The notes below the pieces were generated by a model. The model ran no database searches. It saw only the letters and a program-made list of their open reading frames with translations, and was not told the DNA's origin. Below, one piece after another: positions 9,265 through 21,334 of a DNA stretch of 64,000 nt. Position 1 is the stretch's first letter. Each line of letters opens with the position of its first letter. The stretch comes from Actinomycetales bacterium (GTDB taxonomy: Bacteria; Actinomycetota; Actinomycetes; S36-B12): positions 143,591 through 207,590 of the forward strand of contig JAGWXF010000002.1 in NCBI GenBank assembly GCA_018970025.1. Direction: 5' to 3'. The position numbers and the translations under genes were made by a program.

Positions 9265-10071
9265 TCAGAACAGGTAGAGATTCGGGATGGCACCGCTGGC
9301 CACCTGGCGCACGTACAGGTCGGTCAGCGCGACCCCGACGAGCGAGACCCAGGCGAACTTCATGTGGTGATTGTTGAGCTTGGAGATCCACGTCCACATC
9401 TTGTAGCGGACTGGATGAGCGGAGAAGTGCTTGAGCCGGCCACCGAAGGCGTGGCGGCAGGAATGGCAGGACAGGGAGTACAGCCACAGCAGGGTCGCAT
9501 TGGCTACCAGGATGAGCGTGCCGATGCTCACATGCCCCCAGGCGCCCTCGGCATTGCGGAAGGCGATGATGGCGTCGTAGGTGAGGATCACGTTGAAGAT
9601 CACGCCCGCGTAGAAGAAGTAGCGGTGGCTGTTCTGGAAGATCAGCGGGAAGCGGGTCTCGCCGGTGTACTTCTTGTGCGGCTCGGAGACCGCGCAGGCC
9701 GGCGGCGACAGCCAGAAGGACCGGTAGTAGGCCTTGCGGTAGTAGTAGCACGTCAGCCGGAAACCGAGCGGGAAGATCAGGATGAGCAGGGCCGGGGAGA
9801 AGGCGTACCAGTCGCCGAATGGCGTCCAGTTGAACAGGGTCGCCTGGGGCGGGCACTGGGTCGACAGGCACGGTGAATAAAAAGGTGAGATCAGGGGCTC
9901 GGAGAAGTAGTACGCGTTCTCGAAGGCCCGCCAGGTCGAGTAGATGATGAAGGCGACCAGGGCGACGACCGTCACCAGGGGCTGCAGCCACCATCGATCC
10001 GTGCGCAGGGTACGGGCGGGAATCTTGGCCTTCGTACCGGCTGGGATGCCGGCGGTGGTGGGCGCGCTCAC
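9265..10071 (-). CDS. sdhC: Succinate dehydrogenase membrane anchor subunit (Sdh1 type)
   Basis: 268 residues with about five hydrophobic segments, like the single-chain anchor of mycobacterial Sdh1 (Rv0249c). Conserved histidines for haem or quinone binding are seen in FQNSHRYFFYAG and SLSCHSCRHAFGG. I choose the GTG at 10071 (VSAPTTAG) because GGAAAGG lies 8 nt upstream; the frame remains open to 10122. It is the first gene of the run extending to the left window edge, so the operon promoter should be in 10072-10544. Confidence 0.9.
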   Translation of the reverse strand: MSAPTTAGIPAGTKAKIPARTLRTDRWWLQPLVTVVALVAFIIYSTWRAFENAYYFSEPLISPFYSPCLSTQCPPQATLFNWTPFGDWYAFSPALLILIFPLGFRLTCYYYRKAYYRSFWLSPPACAVSEPHKKYTGETRFPLIFQNSHRYFFYAGVIFNVILTYDAIIAFRNAEGAWGHVSIGTLILVANATLLWLYSLSCHSCRHAFGGRLKHFSAHPVRYKMWTWISKLNNHHMKFAWVSLVGVALTDLYVRQVASGAIPNLYLF

Positions 10072-10201
10072 GTGATCGGCCTTTCCATGGGTGCCTGTGT
10101 GGCGACAGGCTATCGCCAGCATGCCGCAGGCGCACCGGCGGCGGTCCCCAAGAGACCAGGATCACAGGAGCCAGCGACCCGCAGGCCAGCCGAGCCGCGT
10201 C

Positions 10202-10215
10202 TTCGGCTAGCCGAA
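10202..10215. promoter_or_regulatory. Palindrome TTCGGCTAGCCGAA in the sdhC leader
   Basis: A perfect 14-bp palindrome 131 nt upstream of the sdhC GTG. It could be an operator or, if transcribed, a leader hairpin. Function is not established. Confidence 0.35.
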
Positions 10216-10268
10216 CATGCGGGGTCGGCAGGCATACGGTCCGCACCTCGAGCTTGGATCGGCTGCCT

Positions 10269-10283
10269 GGTCAGTGACTGACC
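10269..10283. promoter_or_regulatory. Palindrome GGTCAGT-G-ACTGACC upstream of sdhC
   Basis: A perfect 7-bp inverted repeat around one base, about 200 nt upstream of the sdhC start. The shape is that of a dimeric repressor site. No regulator can be named from the sequence. Confidence 0.4.
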
Positions 10284-10544
10284 GCCACTGTCCCGGGCAT
10301 GCGCATAGGTCCCTGACGCACGAGACAGTGGGATTGAGGATTGAACACGCGATCGATTGACAATAATTCACATCCTCCGCTGGACAATCTTCACATTCGC
10401 ACTCGCTCAAGGTGGAACGGGCACGGCCATGGGCGGGCCCCGCCGTACCAGGGCCGGTGTAGCAGTTCACCCGCGATGCCCGCCAGGTCGCCCGGATCGA
10501 CCGCGAGTCATGGGAGACGTTTCCGGTGGCGGACCAGCCGGACG

Positions 10545-11408
10545 CTAGGTCCTGGAATCGCGGAAGGCCGCTGCCTGCCCCTCGACAGCCCGCACCGTCG
10601 CATCGTCCGGGCCATGCAGGTCAGCGCTCAGGAAGGCACCTTGCGATGGCATCGCGATGCGCAGGTCGTTGGTCCAGTTGCACTCGATCGTCAGGTTCGC
10701 GGCCTGCAGGTCCAGGACGTGACCGCCGATCGCTCGGTCATCGCTGATGAAGTGGACGTGGTAGCCGGGGATGCCGATCGACCGCGCGAAGGCCGGCGTC
10801 CAGAAGCCCACCAGCGTGCCGGAGATGCGCCCATGGACGAACTCCGCCTGCCCGCGGGTCGCGGTCGCCAGGTCGGTACCGGACTCCGCCCGGCAGGCAG
10901 CGCGCAGGTGGAGGCGATCGAAGCGGCCGTCGCAGCGAATCCCGACGGTCGCGTTCTCGGTGGGCCGGTGCTGATCGAGGAGGCGCTCGAGCTCGGGCCA
11001 GGAGATCGGCTCGCGCACCTCGACGCGCAGATCGGCCTGGTGCCAGCAGACCGAGGCGAACGGGGTCAGGGCATCATCGGGTGCCTGGCGGACACTGCCA
11101 TCGGAACGAGCCTGATAGCAGTGGCCGTCCAGCATGATGAGCTCGCCGTCGATCGCATCGAAGGTGCCGATGCCGAAGTCTCCATGTCGGCGCAGGTCGC
11201 CGATCGTGACGAAGCCCTCGAATACCCCGTCGAAGATCGCACCCGACGTCGACACCTGGAACACCGCGTCATGGTCGAGGTCGAGGGCCTCGGCCAGCGT
11301 GCGCTGCACGATGTCGGCGATGCTCTGCCCGCTGGACCGGGATCGCTGCTGCAGGGCATGCCACAGCTCCCGGCTGATGGGCGTCGTCAGCAGGTGACGC
11401 GGCACCAC
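10545..11408 (-). CDS. budA: Acetolactate decarboxylase with N-terminal ribbon-helix-helix-like extension
   Basis: 287 residues. Residues 50-287 are the acetolactate decarboxylase domain; the zinc motif GYHVHFISDDRAIGGHV supplies H217, H219 and H230. It converts alpha-acetolactate to acetoin. Residues 1-45 (LTTPISRELWHALQQRSRSS then GQSIADIVQRTLAEAL) look like a strand-helix-helix of the CopG/RHH type and are not part of the usual enzyme. It begins 2 nt after the gabD-like stop, so the two are co-transcribed. The start is GTG at 11408 or 11405. No alsS (acetolactate synthase) is in the window. The enzyme call is firm; the DNA-binding role of the extension is inferred from residue pattern only. 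Confidence 0.88.
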   Translation of the reverse strand: MVPRHLLTTPISRELWHALQQRSRSSGQSIADIVQRTLAEALDLDHDAVFQVSTSGAIFDGVFEGFVTIGDLRRHGDFGIGTFDAIDGELIMLDGHCYQARSDGSVRQAPDDALTPFASVCWHQADLRVEVREPISWPELERLLDQHRPTENATVGIRCDGRFDRLHLRAACRAESGTDLATATRGQAEFVHGRISGTLVGFWTPAFARSIGIPGYHVHFISDDRAIGGHVLDLQAANLTIECNWTNDLRIAMPSQGAFLSADLHGPDDATVRAVEGQAAAFRDSRT

Positions 11409-11410
11409 GA

Positions 11411-12844
11411 CTACAGGTCGACCGCGAAGTACTGGGTCTCGAGGAACTCATGGATGCCGGCAAAGCCACCCTCGCGGCCCAGTCCGGACTCCTTCATCCC
11501 GCCGAAGGGGGCGGCCGGATCGGAGGCCAGGCCGCGATTGACCGCGACCATGCCCGACTCCATCTGCCGGGCCACCTTGATCCCGGCGCCAGCATCGCTT
11601 GCGAAGACGTACGAGATCAGCCCGTACTCGGTGTCATTGGCCATCCGGATCGCCTCAGCCTCGTCCTCGAACACCACGATGGGAGCGACCGGGCCGAAGA
11701 CCTCATTGCGGGTCAGGGTCGAGCCGTGGGCCACGTCGCGGACGACGTAGGGAGCGATGAAGGCACCCTCGCCCGGGGCGTCGGATGACGACCTGATCTC
11801 GGCTCCCTCTGCCGCTGCCTGGTTGAGCAGGTCGAGGATCTTGTCCCGCTCCTTGACCGACACCATGGCACCGAGGTCACTGCCCTGATCGATGCCCGGG
11901 CCGACCTTGAGGGCGGCGAACGCAGCCTCAAGCCTGGTCGCGAACTCGCCGGCGAGCGATGCGTGGACGTAGAAGCGATTCGCAGCGGTGCAGGCCGCAC
12001 CTCCGTTGCGCATCTTGGCGATCATCGCCCCGGCCACCGCGGCCTCGACATCGGCGCCCTCGAGCACCAGGAAGGGAGCATTGCCGCCGAGCTCCATGCT
12101 GGACGGCAGCACCCGCTCGGCCGTCTGGCGCAGCAGCAGCTTGCCCACATACGTCGAGCCGGTGAACGACAGCGTTGCCACCCGCGGATCGGCCAGGATC
12201 GCGCTGGACACGGCATTGGTCTTAGACGTCGTGATCACGTTCACCACGCCGGCCGGCGCGCCCGCCCGCTGCAGCACCTCGGCGACCCACAGCGCGGTGA
12301 GCGGCGTCTCGCCGGCGGGCTTGAGCACCGCCGTGCAGCCCGCGGCCAGGGCAGGTGCCAGCTTGCGCGTTGCCATCGCCGCCGGGAAGTTCCACGGGGT
12401 GATCATGAAGGCCACGCCCATCGGCCGATGATCGGTGATGATCGTCTTGTCGCGGCTCGGCGAGTACCGGAAGTCGCCCTCGATCCGGCAGGCCTCCTCG
12501 GAGAACCAGCGGAAGAACTCGGCCGCGTACGTCGCCTCGCCCAGGGCATCGCGCCAGGCCTTGCCGTTCTCCAGCGCGATCAGCCGGGCGCAGGTCTCCA
12601 CCTCCGCCGACATGATCTCGAAGGCCCTGCGCAGCACCTCGGCTCGCAGCCGAGCCGGCGTCACCGACCAGCTCGCGAATGCGTCATGGGCTGCCTGCAC
12701 CGCCGCCAGGCCGTCCTCCACCGAGGCATCGCCGATCTCGGCGAGCACCTCCAGATTCGCCGGGTTCAGCACCTGCAGGCTGTCAGCCGGACGCAACCAC
12801 TCGCCGCCGATCAGCAGGCCCGTAGGCGCTGGGACACTCGACAT
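11411..12844 (-). CDS. NAD(P)-dependent aldehyde dehydrogenase, succinate-semialdehyde dehydrogenase-like
   Basis: 477 residues of the aldehyde dehydrogenase superfamily. Cofactor-binding ITPWNFP (148-154) and FTGST (227-231), general base E251 in MELGGNAP, and nucleophile C285 in GGAACTAANR are all present; the ACTAANR form is typical of succinate-semialdehyde dehydrogenases. It would oxidise succinate semialdehyde to succinate. The ATG at 12844 has AAGGAGG 5 nt upstream; the open frame continues to 13348 but only antisense to the divergent dacC-like gene. It starts a two-gene operon with budA. Other aldehyde substrates are possible. Confidence 0.85.
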   Translation of the reverse strand: MSSVPAPTGLLIGGEWLRPADSLQVLNPANLEVLAEIGDASVEDGLAAVQAAHDAFASWSVTPARLRAEVLRRAFEIMSAEVETCARLIALENGKAWRDALGEATYAAEFFRWFSEEACRIEGDFRYSPSRDKTIITDHRPMGVAFMITPWNFPAAMATRKLAPALAAGCTAVLKPAGETPLTALWVAEVLQRAGAPAGVVNVITTSKTNAVSSAILADPRVATLSFTGSTYVGKLLLRQTAERVLPSSMELGGNAPFLVLEGADVEAAVAGAMIAKMRNGGAACTAANRFYVHASLAGEFATRLEAAFAALKVGPGIDQGSDLGAMVSVKERDKILDLLNQAAAEGAEIRSSSDAPGEGAFIAPYVVRDVAHGSTLTRNEVFGPVAPIVVFEDEAEAIRMANDTEYGLISYVFASDAGAGIKVARQMESGMVAVNRGLASDPAAPFGGMKESGLGREGGFAGIHEFLETQYFAVDL

Positions 12845-12968
12845 GGGCCCTCCTTGGGTGCGGGTGCGTGCGTCACGGAGGGCCTGGACCCGCGCCAGCC
12901 CCGGACACGCCCTGGTGAGCCTACTGCCCGAACGCTGCTCCATAACGCTCGCGCCTAAGGTATCGACC
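12845..12968. promoter_or_regulatory. Divergent promoter region
   Basis: 124 bp between the start codons of the aldehyde dehydrogenase (minus) and the D-Ala-D-Ala carboxypeptidase (plus). It must hold both promoters; I cannot pick out convincing -35/-10 boxes. Confidence 0.5.
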
Positions 12969-14123
12969 ATGCGTGCGTCAGCGGCCCGTGCCCTGTGCGC
13001 TGCGGTCGCGCTGGCCTCTTCGGGGGTGCTCTGTGTCGTGGCCGGCACCGCGGCGATGGCCGACATCGTCGGCGGGGAGCAGCTGGGCCTGAGCGGTCGG
13101 CAGGCCAATCTCGGGCCAGGCGCGGACCCGGTGCCTGAGATCTGGGCGGAGACGTGGATCCTGGCGGATGCCACGACCGGCGAGGTCCTCGCCGCCAAGG
13201 ATGCCCACAAGCAGCGCCCTCCGGCGAGCACCCTGAAGACCCTCACGGCCGTCACCCTGCTGCCGCGGCTTCCACTAGACCAGGCGTACACCGTGACCTG
13301 GAAGGACAGCCGGGCCGAGGGCTCGCGGGTCGGGCTGGTCGACGGCAAGGCGTACTCGATCGAGCAGCTGTTCTACGGCATGTTCCTGCGCAGCGGCAAT
13401 GACACCGCCGAGGCCCTGGCCAGGGCCAACGGCAGCGTCACGCAGACCGTCTCGCAGATGAACGACATGGCCCAGCAGCTGCAGGCCTACGACACGGTCG
13501 CCAAGACCCCCAGCGGCCTGGATCGGCCCGGCCAGGTCTCCAGCGCCTACGACCTGGCACTGATCGCCCGGGCCGGGCTTCGGATCCCGGCCTTCGCAAC
13601 CTTCTGCAGCACCAAGTCGTATGACTTCCCCGGCCGCGGCAGCTCGACGTACACGATCTACAACCAGAACCGGCTGATGATGGGCGGCTACAAGGGGGCG
13701 ATCGGGGTCAAGACAGGATTCACCACGAACGCCGGACGCACCCTGATCGCCGCTGCGACCCGCAAGGGCACCACGCTGATCTTCGTCGGCATGGGGATCC
13801 ACGAGGCGAGTGCCGACGCGGCGGCCAAGGCCCTCACCTGGGGATTCAAGAACCGAGACCAGCTGTCCCCGGTCGGCGTGCTCGTTGAGCCGGTCACCGC
13901 CACCCCGAGCCCGGATCCCTCCGCATCAGCCACTGCCCTGTCGGCAGCGCAGCAGGCACAGCTGCAGGCGGACAGCGACCGGCAGCTTGCGCAGGCGGGC
14001 CTCATCGTCCCCATCGGGATGGCTGGTCCAAGCGCGGGCCTGGCCGGATTCGCCGTCCTGCTGCTGTCGATTCCGGTGATCGTGCTCCTGCGGATCCGAA
14101 GTCGGCGGCGCGCCAGCCGCTGA
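12969..14123 (+). CDS. D-alanyl-D-alanine carboxypeptidase (class C/type 5 PBP, S11)
   Basis: 384 residues. A signal peptide (MRASAARALCAAVALASSG onwards, with a GTAAMA-type cleavage region near 30) is followed by the serine peptidase domain with SxxK in PASTLKTL, SxN in RSGND and KTG in GVKTGFT. A Pro/Ser-rich linker then leads to a C-terminal transmembrane helix (GLAGFAVLLLSIPVIVLL) with an arginine-rich tail, so the enzyme is anchored outside the membrane and trims peptidoglycan pentapeptides. I choose the ATG at 12969 because the signal peptide starts there; upstream in-frame sequence is antisense to the neighbour. Confidence 0.92.
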   Translation: MRASAARALCAAVALASSGVLCVVAGTAAMADIVGGEQLGLSGRQANLGPGADPVPEIWAETWILADATTGEVLAAKDAHKQRPPASTLKTLTAVTLLPRLPLDQAYTVTWKDSRAEGSRVGLVDGKAYSIEQLFYGMFLRSGNDTAEALARANGSVTQTVSQMNDMAQQLQAYDTVAKTPSGLDRPGQVSSAYDLALIARAGLRIPAFATFCSTKSYDFPGRGSSTYTIYNQNRLMMGGYKGAIGVKTGFTTNAGRTLIAAATRKGTTLIFVGMGIHEASADAAAKALTWGFKNRDQLSPVGVLVEPVTATPSPDPSASATALSAAQQAQLQADSDRQLAQAGLIVPIGMAGPSAGLAGFAVLLLSIPVIVLLRIRSRRRASR

Positions 14124-14134
14124 CCGGGCTTCAA

Positions 14135-16485
<2,351 letters not shown>

Positions 16486-16582
16486 GCCCCGACCCTAGCC
16501 CCGCGTCAGCGACTCGCGCCGAAGCACTGACGACCCCTGGACGGCTGCGGGTGAGCAGCAGGCGTTGCGACCGCGATGACAA

Positions 16583-16620
16583 AGGCGAGGGGCGGCCCGC
16601 ATGCGGGCCGCCCCTCGCCT
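16583..16620 (-). terminator. Intrinsic terminator hairpin downstream of icd
   Basis: A perfect 38-bp palindrome (18-bp GC-rich arms around a central AT) lies 10 nt after the icd stop. On the minus strand it is followed by TTTG, a weak U-tract. It separates the mdh-icd operon from the CorC-like gene. Confidence 0.8.
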
Positions 16621-16629
16621 GTGCGTCGG

Positions 16630-17850
16630 TCATCGGGCCTGCATGGCGCGCTGCAGGTTCTCGTCGATGGATGCCAGGAAGTCCTGCGTGGTCTGCCAGG
16701 GCTGATCCGGCCCGATGAGGATGGCAAGGTCCTTGGTCATCTTGCCCTCCTCCACGGTCTCGACGCACACGCGCTCCAGGGTCTGCGCGAAGGCGGTGAC
16801 CTCCGGCGTGCTGTCGAGCTTGCCGCGGTGCTCCAGACCCCTGGTCCAGGCGAAGATCGAGGCGATCGGGTTGGTCGACGTCGGCTTGCCCTGCTGGTGC
16901 TGGCGGTAGTGCCGGGTCACGGTGCCGTGGGCTGCCTCGGCCTCGACCGTCCGGCCGTCCGGGGTCATCAGCACCGAGGTCATCAGGCCAAGCGAGCCGA
17001 AGCCCTGGGCCACGGTGTCGGACTGCACGTCGCCGTCGTAGTTCTTGCAGGCCCAGACGTAGCCGCCCTCCCACTTCAGCGCGGCCGCGACCATGTCGTC
17101 GATGAGCCGGTGCTCGTAGGTGATGCCTGCCTGCTCGAACTCCTGCTTGAACTCCGCCTCGTAGACCTCGGCGAAGATGTCCTTGAAGCGGCCGTCATAG
17201 GCCTTCAGGATGGTGTTCTTCGTCGACAGGTAGACCGGATAGCCGCGGTTCAGGCCGTAGCGCATCGAAGCGCGGGCAAAGTCGCGGATCGAGTCGTCGA
17301 GGTTGTACATGCCCATGGCGACACCGCCGCCGGGGAAGTCGAAGACGTTGAACTCCATCGGCTCGGAGCCGTCAGCCGGGGCGAAGGTCATGGTCAGGGT
17401 GCCCGCTGAGGGGACCTTGAAGTCGGTTGCCCGGTACTGGTCGCCGAAGGCATGGCGGCCGACCACGATCGGCTTGGTCCACCCGGGGACCAGCCGAGGG
17501 ATATTCGAGATGATGATCGGCTCGCGGAAGATGACACCGCCGAGGATGTTGCGGATGGTGCCGTTCGGCGACTTCCACATCTTCTTCAGGCCGAACTCCT
17601 CGACCCGCGCCTCATCGGGAGTGATGGTCGCGCACTTCACGCCCACTCCGTACTTCTGGATGGCGTGCGCGGAGTCGATGGTGACCTGGTCGTCGGTCGC
17701 ATCGCGGTACTCGATGCCGAGGTCGTAGTACTTCAAGTCGACATCGAGGTACTTGCAGATGAGCTCGTCCTTGATGAACTGCCAGATGATCCGCGTCATC
17801 TCGTCGCCGTCGAGCTCGACGACGGGGTTGACGACCTTGATCTTCGCCAC
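16630..17850 (-). CDS. icd: NADP-dependent isocitrate dehydrogenase (type II)
   Basis: 406 residues, the homodimeric eukaryote-like type. Substrate motifs include [12 protein letters not shown], and [30 protein letters not shown] and [10 protein letters not shown] (metal and NADP site) are typical. It decarboxylates isocitrate to 2-oxoglutarate in the TCA cycle. It follows mdh by 12 nt, forming the mdh-icd pair common in actinobacteria. Confidence 0.96.
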   Translation of the reverse strand: MAKIKVVNPVVELDGDEMTRIIWQFIKDELICKYLDVDLKYYDLGIEYRDATDDQVTIDSAHAIQKYGVGVKCATITPDEARVEEFGLKKMWKSPNGTIRNILGGVIFREPIIISNIPRLVPGWTKPIVVGRHAFGDQYRATDFKVPSAGTLTMTFAPADGSEPMEFNVFDFPGGGVAMGMYNLDDSIRDFARASMRYGLNRGYPVYLSTKNTILKAYDGRFKDIFAEVYEAEFKQEFEQAGITYEHRLIDDMVAAALKWEGGYVWACKNYDGDVQSDTVAQGFGSLGLMTSVLMTPDGRTVEAEAAHGTVTRHYRQHQQGKPTSTNPIASIFAWTRGLEHRGKLDSTPEVTAFAQTLERVCVETVEEGKMTKDLAILIGPDQPWQTTQDFLASIDENLQRAMQAR

Positions 17851-17862
17851 GGTGGAACCCTT

Positions 17863-18889
<1,027 letters not shown>

Positions 18890-18994
18890 ACCTCACCACG
18901 GGGCTGCCATGCACCGGAGCGAGGCCCCGCATAGGTAGGTGAGAGCACCGTCACATCAGCCTTTCGGCCGGCTAGGCCAGCGTGGCTGCGATGC

Positions 18995-19330
18995 TCAGTT
19001 GGGCGGCGGAACCCAGTAGGTGAAGATCGACAGCCCGATCGCAAGCCCGCCGAGCACCGCGATATCGATGCGGCGCGACCGCACTGCGAGCATCCCCGCC
19101 TCCTGGCCAGGCAGGAACAGTCGCAGGAAGGCCGCGAGCATCACGCTCGCCGACAGCACGATGCTGCCCCGGCGGAAGTGATCCATGGCGATCATCAGCA
19201 ACGCGACCGTGATACCGATCAGCACGACGGTGATCGGCCACTCAGCCAGCAGCCAGGCACGACGAGGCACCTGGGCACCCTGGGAATCACCTGATTGGCC
19301 TGGACCGGGCTCCTGCGGCATCCGACTCAC
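18995..19330 (-). CDS. DUF3017 family small membrane protein
   Basis: 111 residues with a hydrophilic Gly/Gln-rich N-terminus and three hydrophobic segments (WPITVVLIGITVALLMIAM, a second around residues 57-72, and IAVLGGLAIGLSIFTYW). Function is unknown. In many actinobacteria this family sits directly between folD and mdh; here it still precedes mdh but folD is 26 kb away. Confidence 0.8.
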   Translation of the reverse strand: MSRMPQEPGPGQSGDSQGAQVPRRAWLLAEWPITVVLIGITVALLMIAMDHFRRGSIVLSASVMLAAFLRLFLPGQEAGMLAVRSRRIDIAVLGGLAIGLSIFTYWVPPPN

Positions 19331-19379
19331 CCGAGCATGCTAGGCGCAGTCACTGACATTCCCGCGCCGCGCGACCCTG

Positions 19380-20249
19380 TCAGGCGTCCGAGGTCTCCTG
19401 GCGTGCCAGGACGAAGTCGAACTCGCACACGCGCAGGCCCTCGGAATCCATTGCGAAGTCGCCCACCAGGGAGCGCTTGACCCCGAAGACGGTGTCGGAG
19501 TCCAGAAAGGCGCTGCCGCTGTCGAAGACATGGGTCGTGAGGGGCTCATACCCATCGGCGGATACCTTCAGGTGCATATGGGCGGCCCGCCACTCATGCC
19601 GACCGGTCTCCTTGATGAGCTTGCCGACTGGGCCGTCCGATGGGATCGGATAGTCGGTCGGCCGAACGGCGCGAATCTCGTACCGGCCATCGGCATCGGT
19701 GCGATAGCGCCCGCGAAGGTTGGTCGGCGGCTGCACGTCCGGCTGCTGGACGGCATAGAAGCGGTTGGCCGCGTTCTGCCAGGCATCGAGCACGGCCCCG
19801 GCAATCGGCGCGCCCTGCTGATCGAGCACCCGGCCGCGCAGGATCGATGGCTCTCCACCGCAGTCGAACTCGACCATCGACTCGCCGAACTCGCGCCAGG
19901 GCGACTCGGGCACGTAGAACGGGCCCAGGATGGTGGAGTCAGTGGCGAGGTCCTCCACGTGGGAGTGATTCATCGCATCGACCAGGGTCGACAGACCCAG
20001 GGTGTCGCTCAGCAGGATGAACTCCTGCCGCACGTCGTCGCACATCTGGCCGGTGGCGGTCAGGAACATGATCCCGGCGAACCACTCCTCGTCGGTCAGC
20101 CGGACCTCGGTGGCGAAGGCGTGCAGGTGCCGGACCGCGGCCTGCATGATCTCGCGCAGCCGCGGGTCAGGGGTGGCCTCAAGCCGGGCGACCACCTCGT
20201 CGGTCACGCCGAAGCCATGCTCGACCGGAGCGCTCTTGATTTGGCTCAT
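19380..20249 (-). CDS. Intradiol dioxygenase, hydroxyquinol 1,2-dioxygenase-like
   Basis: 289 residues. The N-terminal helical domain (residues 15-105, including REIMQAAVRHLHAFATEVRL) and the catalytic beta-sandwich match hydroxyquinol and catechol 1,2-dioxygenases. Predicted Fe(III) ligands are Y165, Y200, H224 and H226 (AHMHL), in the spacing of the Nocardioides hydroxyquinol enzyme (164, 197, 221, 223). It would cleave 1,2,4-trihydroxybenzene to maleylacetate, the substrate of the reductase at 25264. It starts 32 nt after livM on the same strand. Catechol or chlorocatechol as substrate is less likely because no muconate cycloisomerase is nearby. Confidence 0.87.
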   Translation of the reverse strand: MSQIKSAPVEHGFGVTDEVVARLEATPDPRLREIMQAAVRHLHAFATEVRLTDEEWFAGIMFLTATGQMCDDVRQEFILLSDTLGLSTLVDAMNHSHVEDLATDSTILGPFYVPESPWREFGESMVEFDCGGEPSILRGRVLDQQGAPIAGAVLDAWQNAANRFYAVQQPDVQPPTNLRGRYRTDADGRYEIRAVRPTDYPIPSDGPVGKLIKETGRHEWRAAHMHLKVSADGYEPLTTHVFDSGSAFLDSDTVFGVKRSLVGDFAMDSEGLRVCEFDFVLARQETSDA

Positions 20250-20281
20250 TGCCCTGCCCCTTCCTGTGCGTCGGCCATTTC

Positions 20282-21334
20282 CTATGCGTCAGTCTTGCGT
20301 CCGACAAGGGAGAACTTCTCCAACGGACTGGCCACGACGTAGCCCACCGGGAAGAGCCTGATGCGGCCATTGCCGGAGATGAGCCCCCACACTCCGCGAG
20401 GCAGGAACAGGGTGATGACGATGGCGGTCAGGCCCAGGATCACCAGGTACCACGTGCCCAGATCCGAGAGCCACTGCTGCAGGGCGAAGAAGATGATCGC
20501 GCCGACGATGGGCCCTTCGATCGTCCCGATGCCGCCGATGACCACGATGAAGATCATGAAAGCCGACCACTCCACCGAGTAGATCGAGTCAGGGACCACT
20601 CGAAGAGTGTTTGCTGCGATCATCGTCCCGGCCAGGGCACTGCCCATGGCCGCGATCACGAAGACGATCCGGCGGCTGCGAACCACCCGTACGCCCAGTG
20701 AGCCGGCCGCCACCGCATCGTCCCGGATGGCGGTGAAGCCCAGGCCCAGCCGGGAGCGCATGACCAGGTAGGTGATGACGATGGCGAGCACCACGCCGAC
20801 GAGCGAGAGCCAGTAGACGTAAGCGATGCGACGGCCCGGTGATAGCGCCTGGCTCATGGCTTGCAGGGTGACGCCCGTTCCCCCGCCGAGGACGTCCACC
20901 TGCATGGTGAGCAGTCGGATCACCTCGGCGATCACCCAGGTGCCGATGGCGAAGTAGCCGCCGGACAGCCGGAAGGCGAGGAAGGAGATGGGCAGCGAGA
21001 TCACCCCGGCGATCACGACGGCAATGGGGACCGCGATGAACGGATCCAGGCCGATCTCGTCGGCGATGTAGACCAGGCCGAACGCCCCGATTCCGATGTA
21101 TGCCTGCTGGCCGATGGAGACCATGCCGCCGTAGCCGGCGAGCAGGTTCCACATCGTGCCGAGCAGGATGAGGGAGAACAGGATCACCAGGTTCTGCTGG
21201 GTCCCGCGGCTGGCGTAGTACGGGAGCATCGCCAGCACTACCAGCAGCGGGACGGCCACCCCCAATGCCGCCCAGGACGACCTGGTGGCCCGGGTGACCT
21301 TGATCGACTCGTGCGACTGGATGTCGGTGGTCAT
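20282..21334 (-). CDS. ABC transporter permease, LivM family
   Basis: 350 residues, about nine hydrophobic segments with the BPD_transp_2 signature (LVYIADEIGL, GGYFAIGTWVIAEV, RSRLGLGFTAIRDD, and GGIGTIEGPIVGA). It is the second membrane subunit of a branched-chain-amino-acid-type importer and overlaps livH by ATGA. In this setting the cargo is more likely an aromatic precursor than leucine (inference from neighbours). Confidence 0.9.
   Translation of the reverse strand: MTTDIQSHESIKVTRATRSSWAALGVAVPLLVVLAMLPYYASRGTQQNLVILFSLILLGTMWNLLAGYGGMVSIGQQAYIGIGAFGLVYIADEIGLDPFIAVPIAVVIAGVISLPISFLAFRLSGGYFAIGTWVIAEVIRLLTMQVDVLGGGTGVTLQAMSQALSPGRRIAYVYWLSLVGVVLAIVITYLVMRSRLGLGFTAIRDDAVAAGSLGVRVVRSRRIVFVIAAMGSALAGTMIAANTLRVVPDSIYSVEWSAFMIFIVVIGGIGTIEGPIVGAIIFFALQQWLSDLGTWYLVILGLTAIVITLFLPRGVWGLISGNGRIRLFPVGYVVASPLEKFSLVGRKTDA

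Larger units (their letters stand above)
10072..10544. other. 473-bp gene-free region upstream of the sdhC operon
   Basis: No convincing gene. It holds the presumed sdhC promoter. Visible structures are a 15-bp palindrome at 10269-10283, a 14-bp palindrome at 10202-10215, an inverted repeat CCTGT-N6-ACAGG at 10094-10109, and an AT-richer patch at 10340-10400. A plus-strand TTGACA at 10357 has no fitting -10 box or downstream gene. A short minus-strand frame at 10207-10470 has no ribosome-binding site and no recognisable motif. Confidence 0.6.

Noticed and set aside
10357..10362. Plus-strand -35 box TTGACA
   Set aside because: No acceptable -10 at 16-19 bp and no plus-strand gene downstream before 12969.
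10207..10470. 87-codon minus-strand frame in the sdhC leader
   Set aside because: Cysteine-rich composition, no ribosome-binding site, and it overlaps the presumed promoter region.
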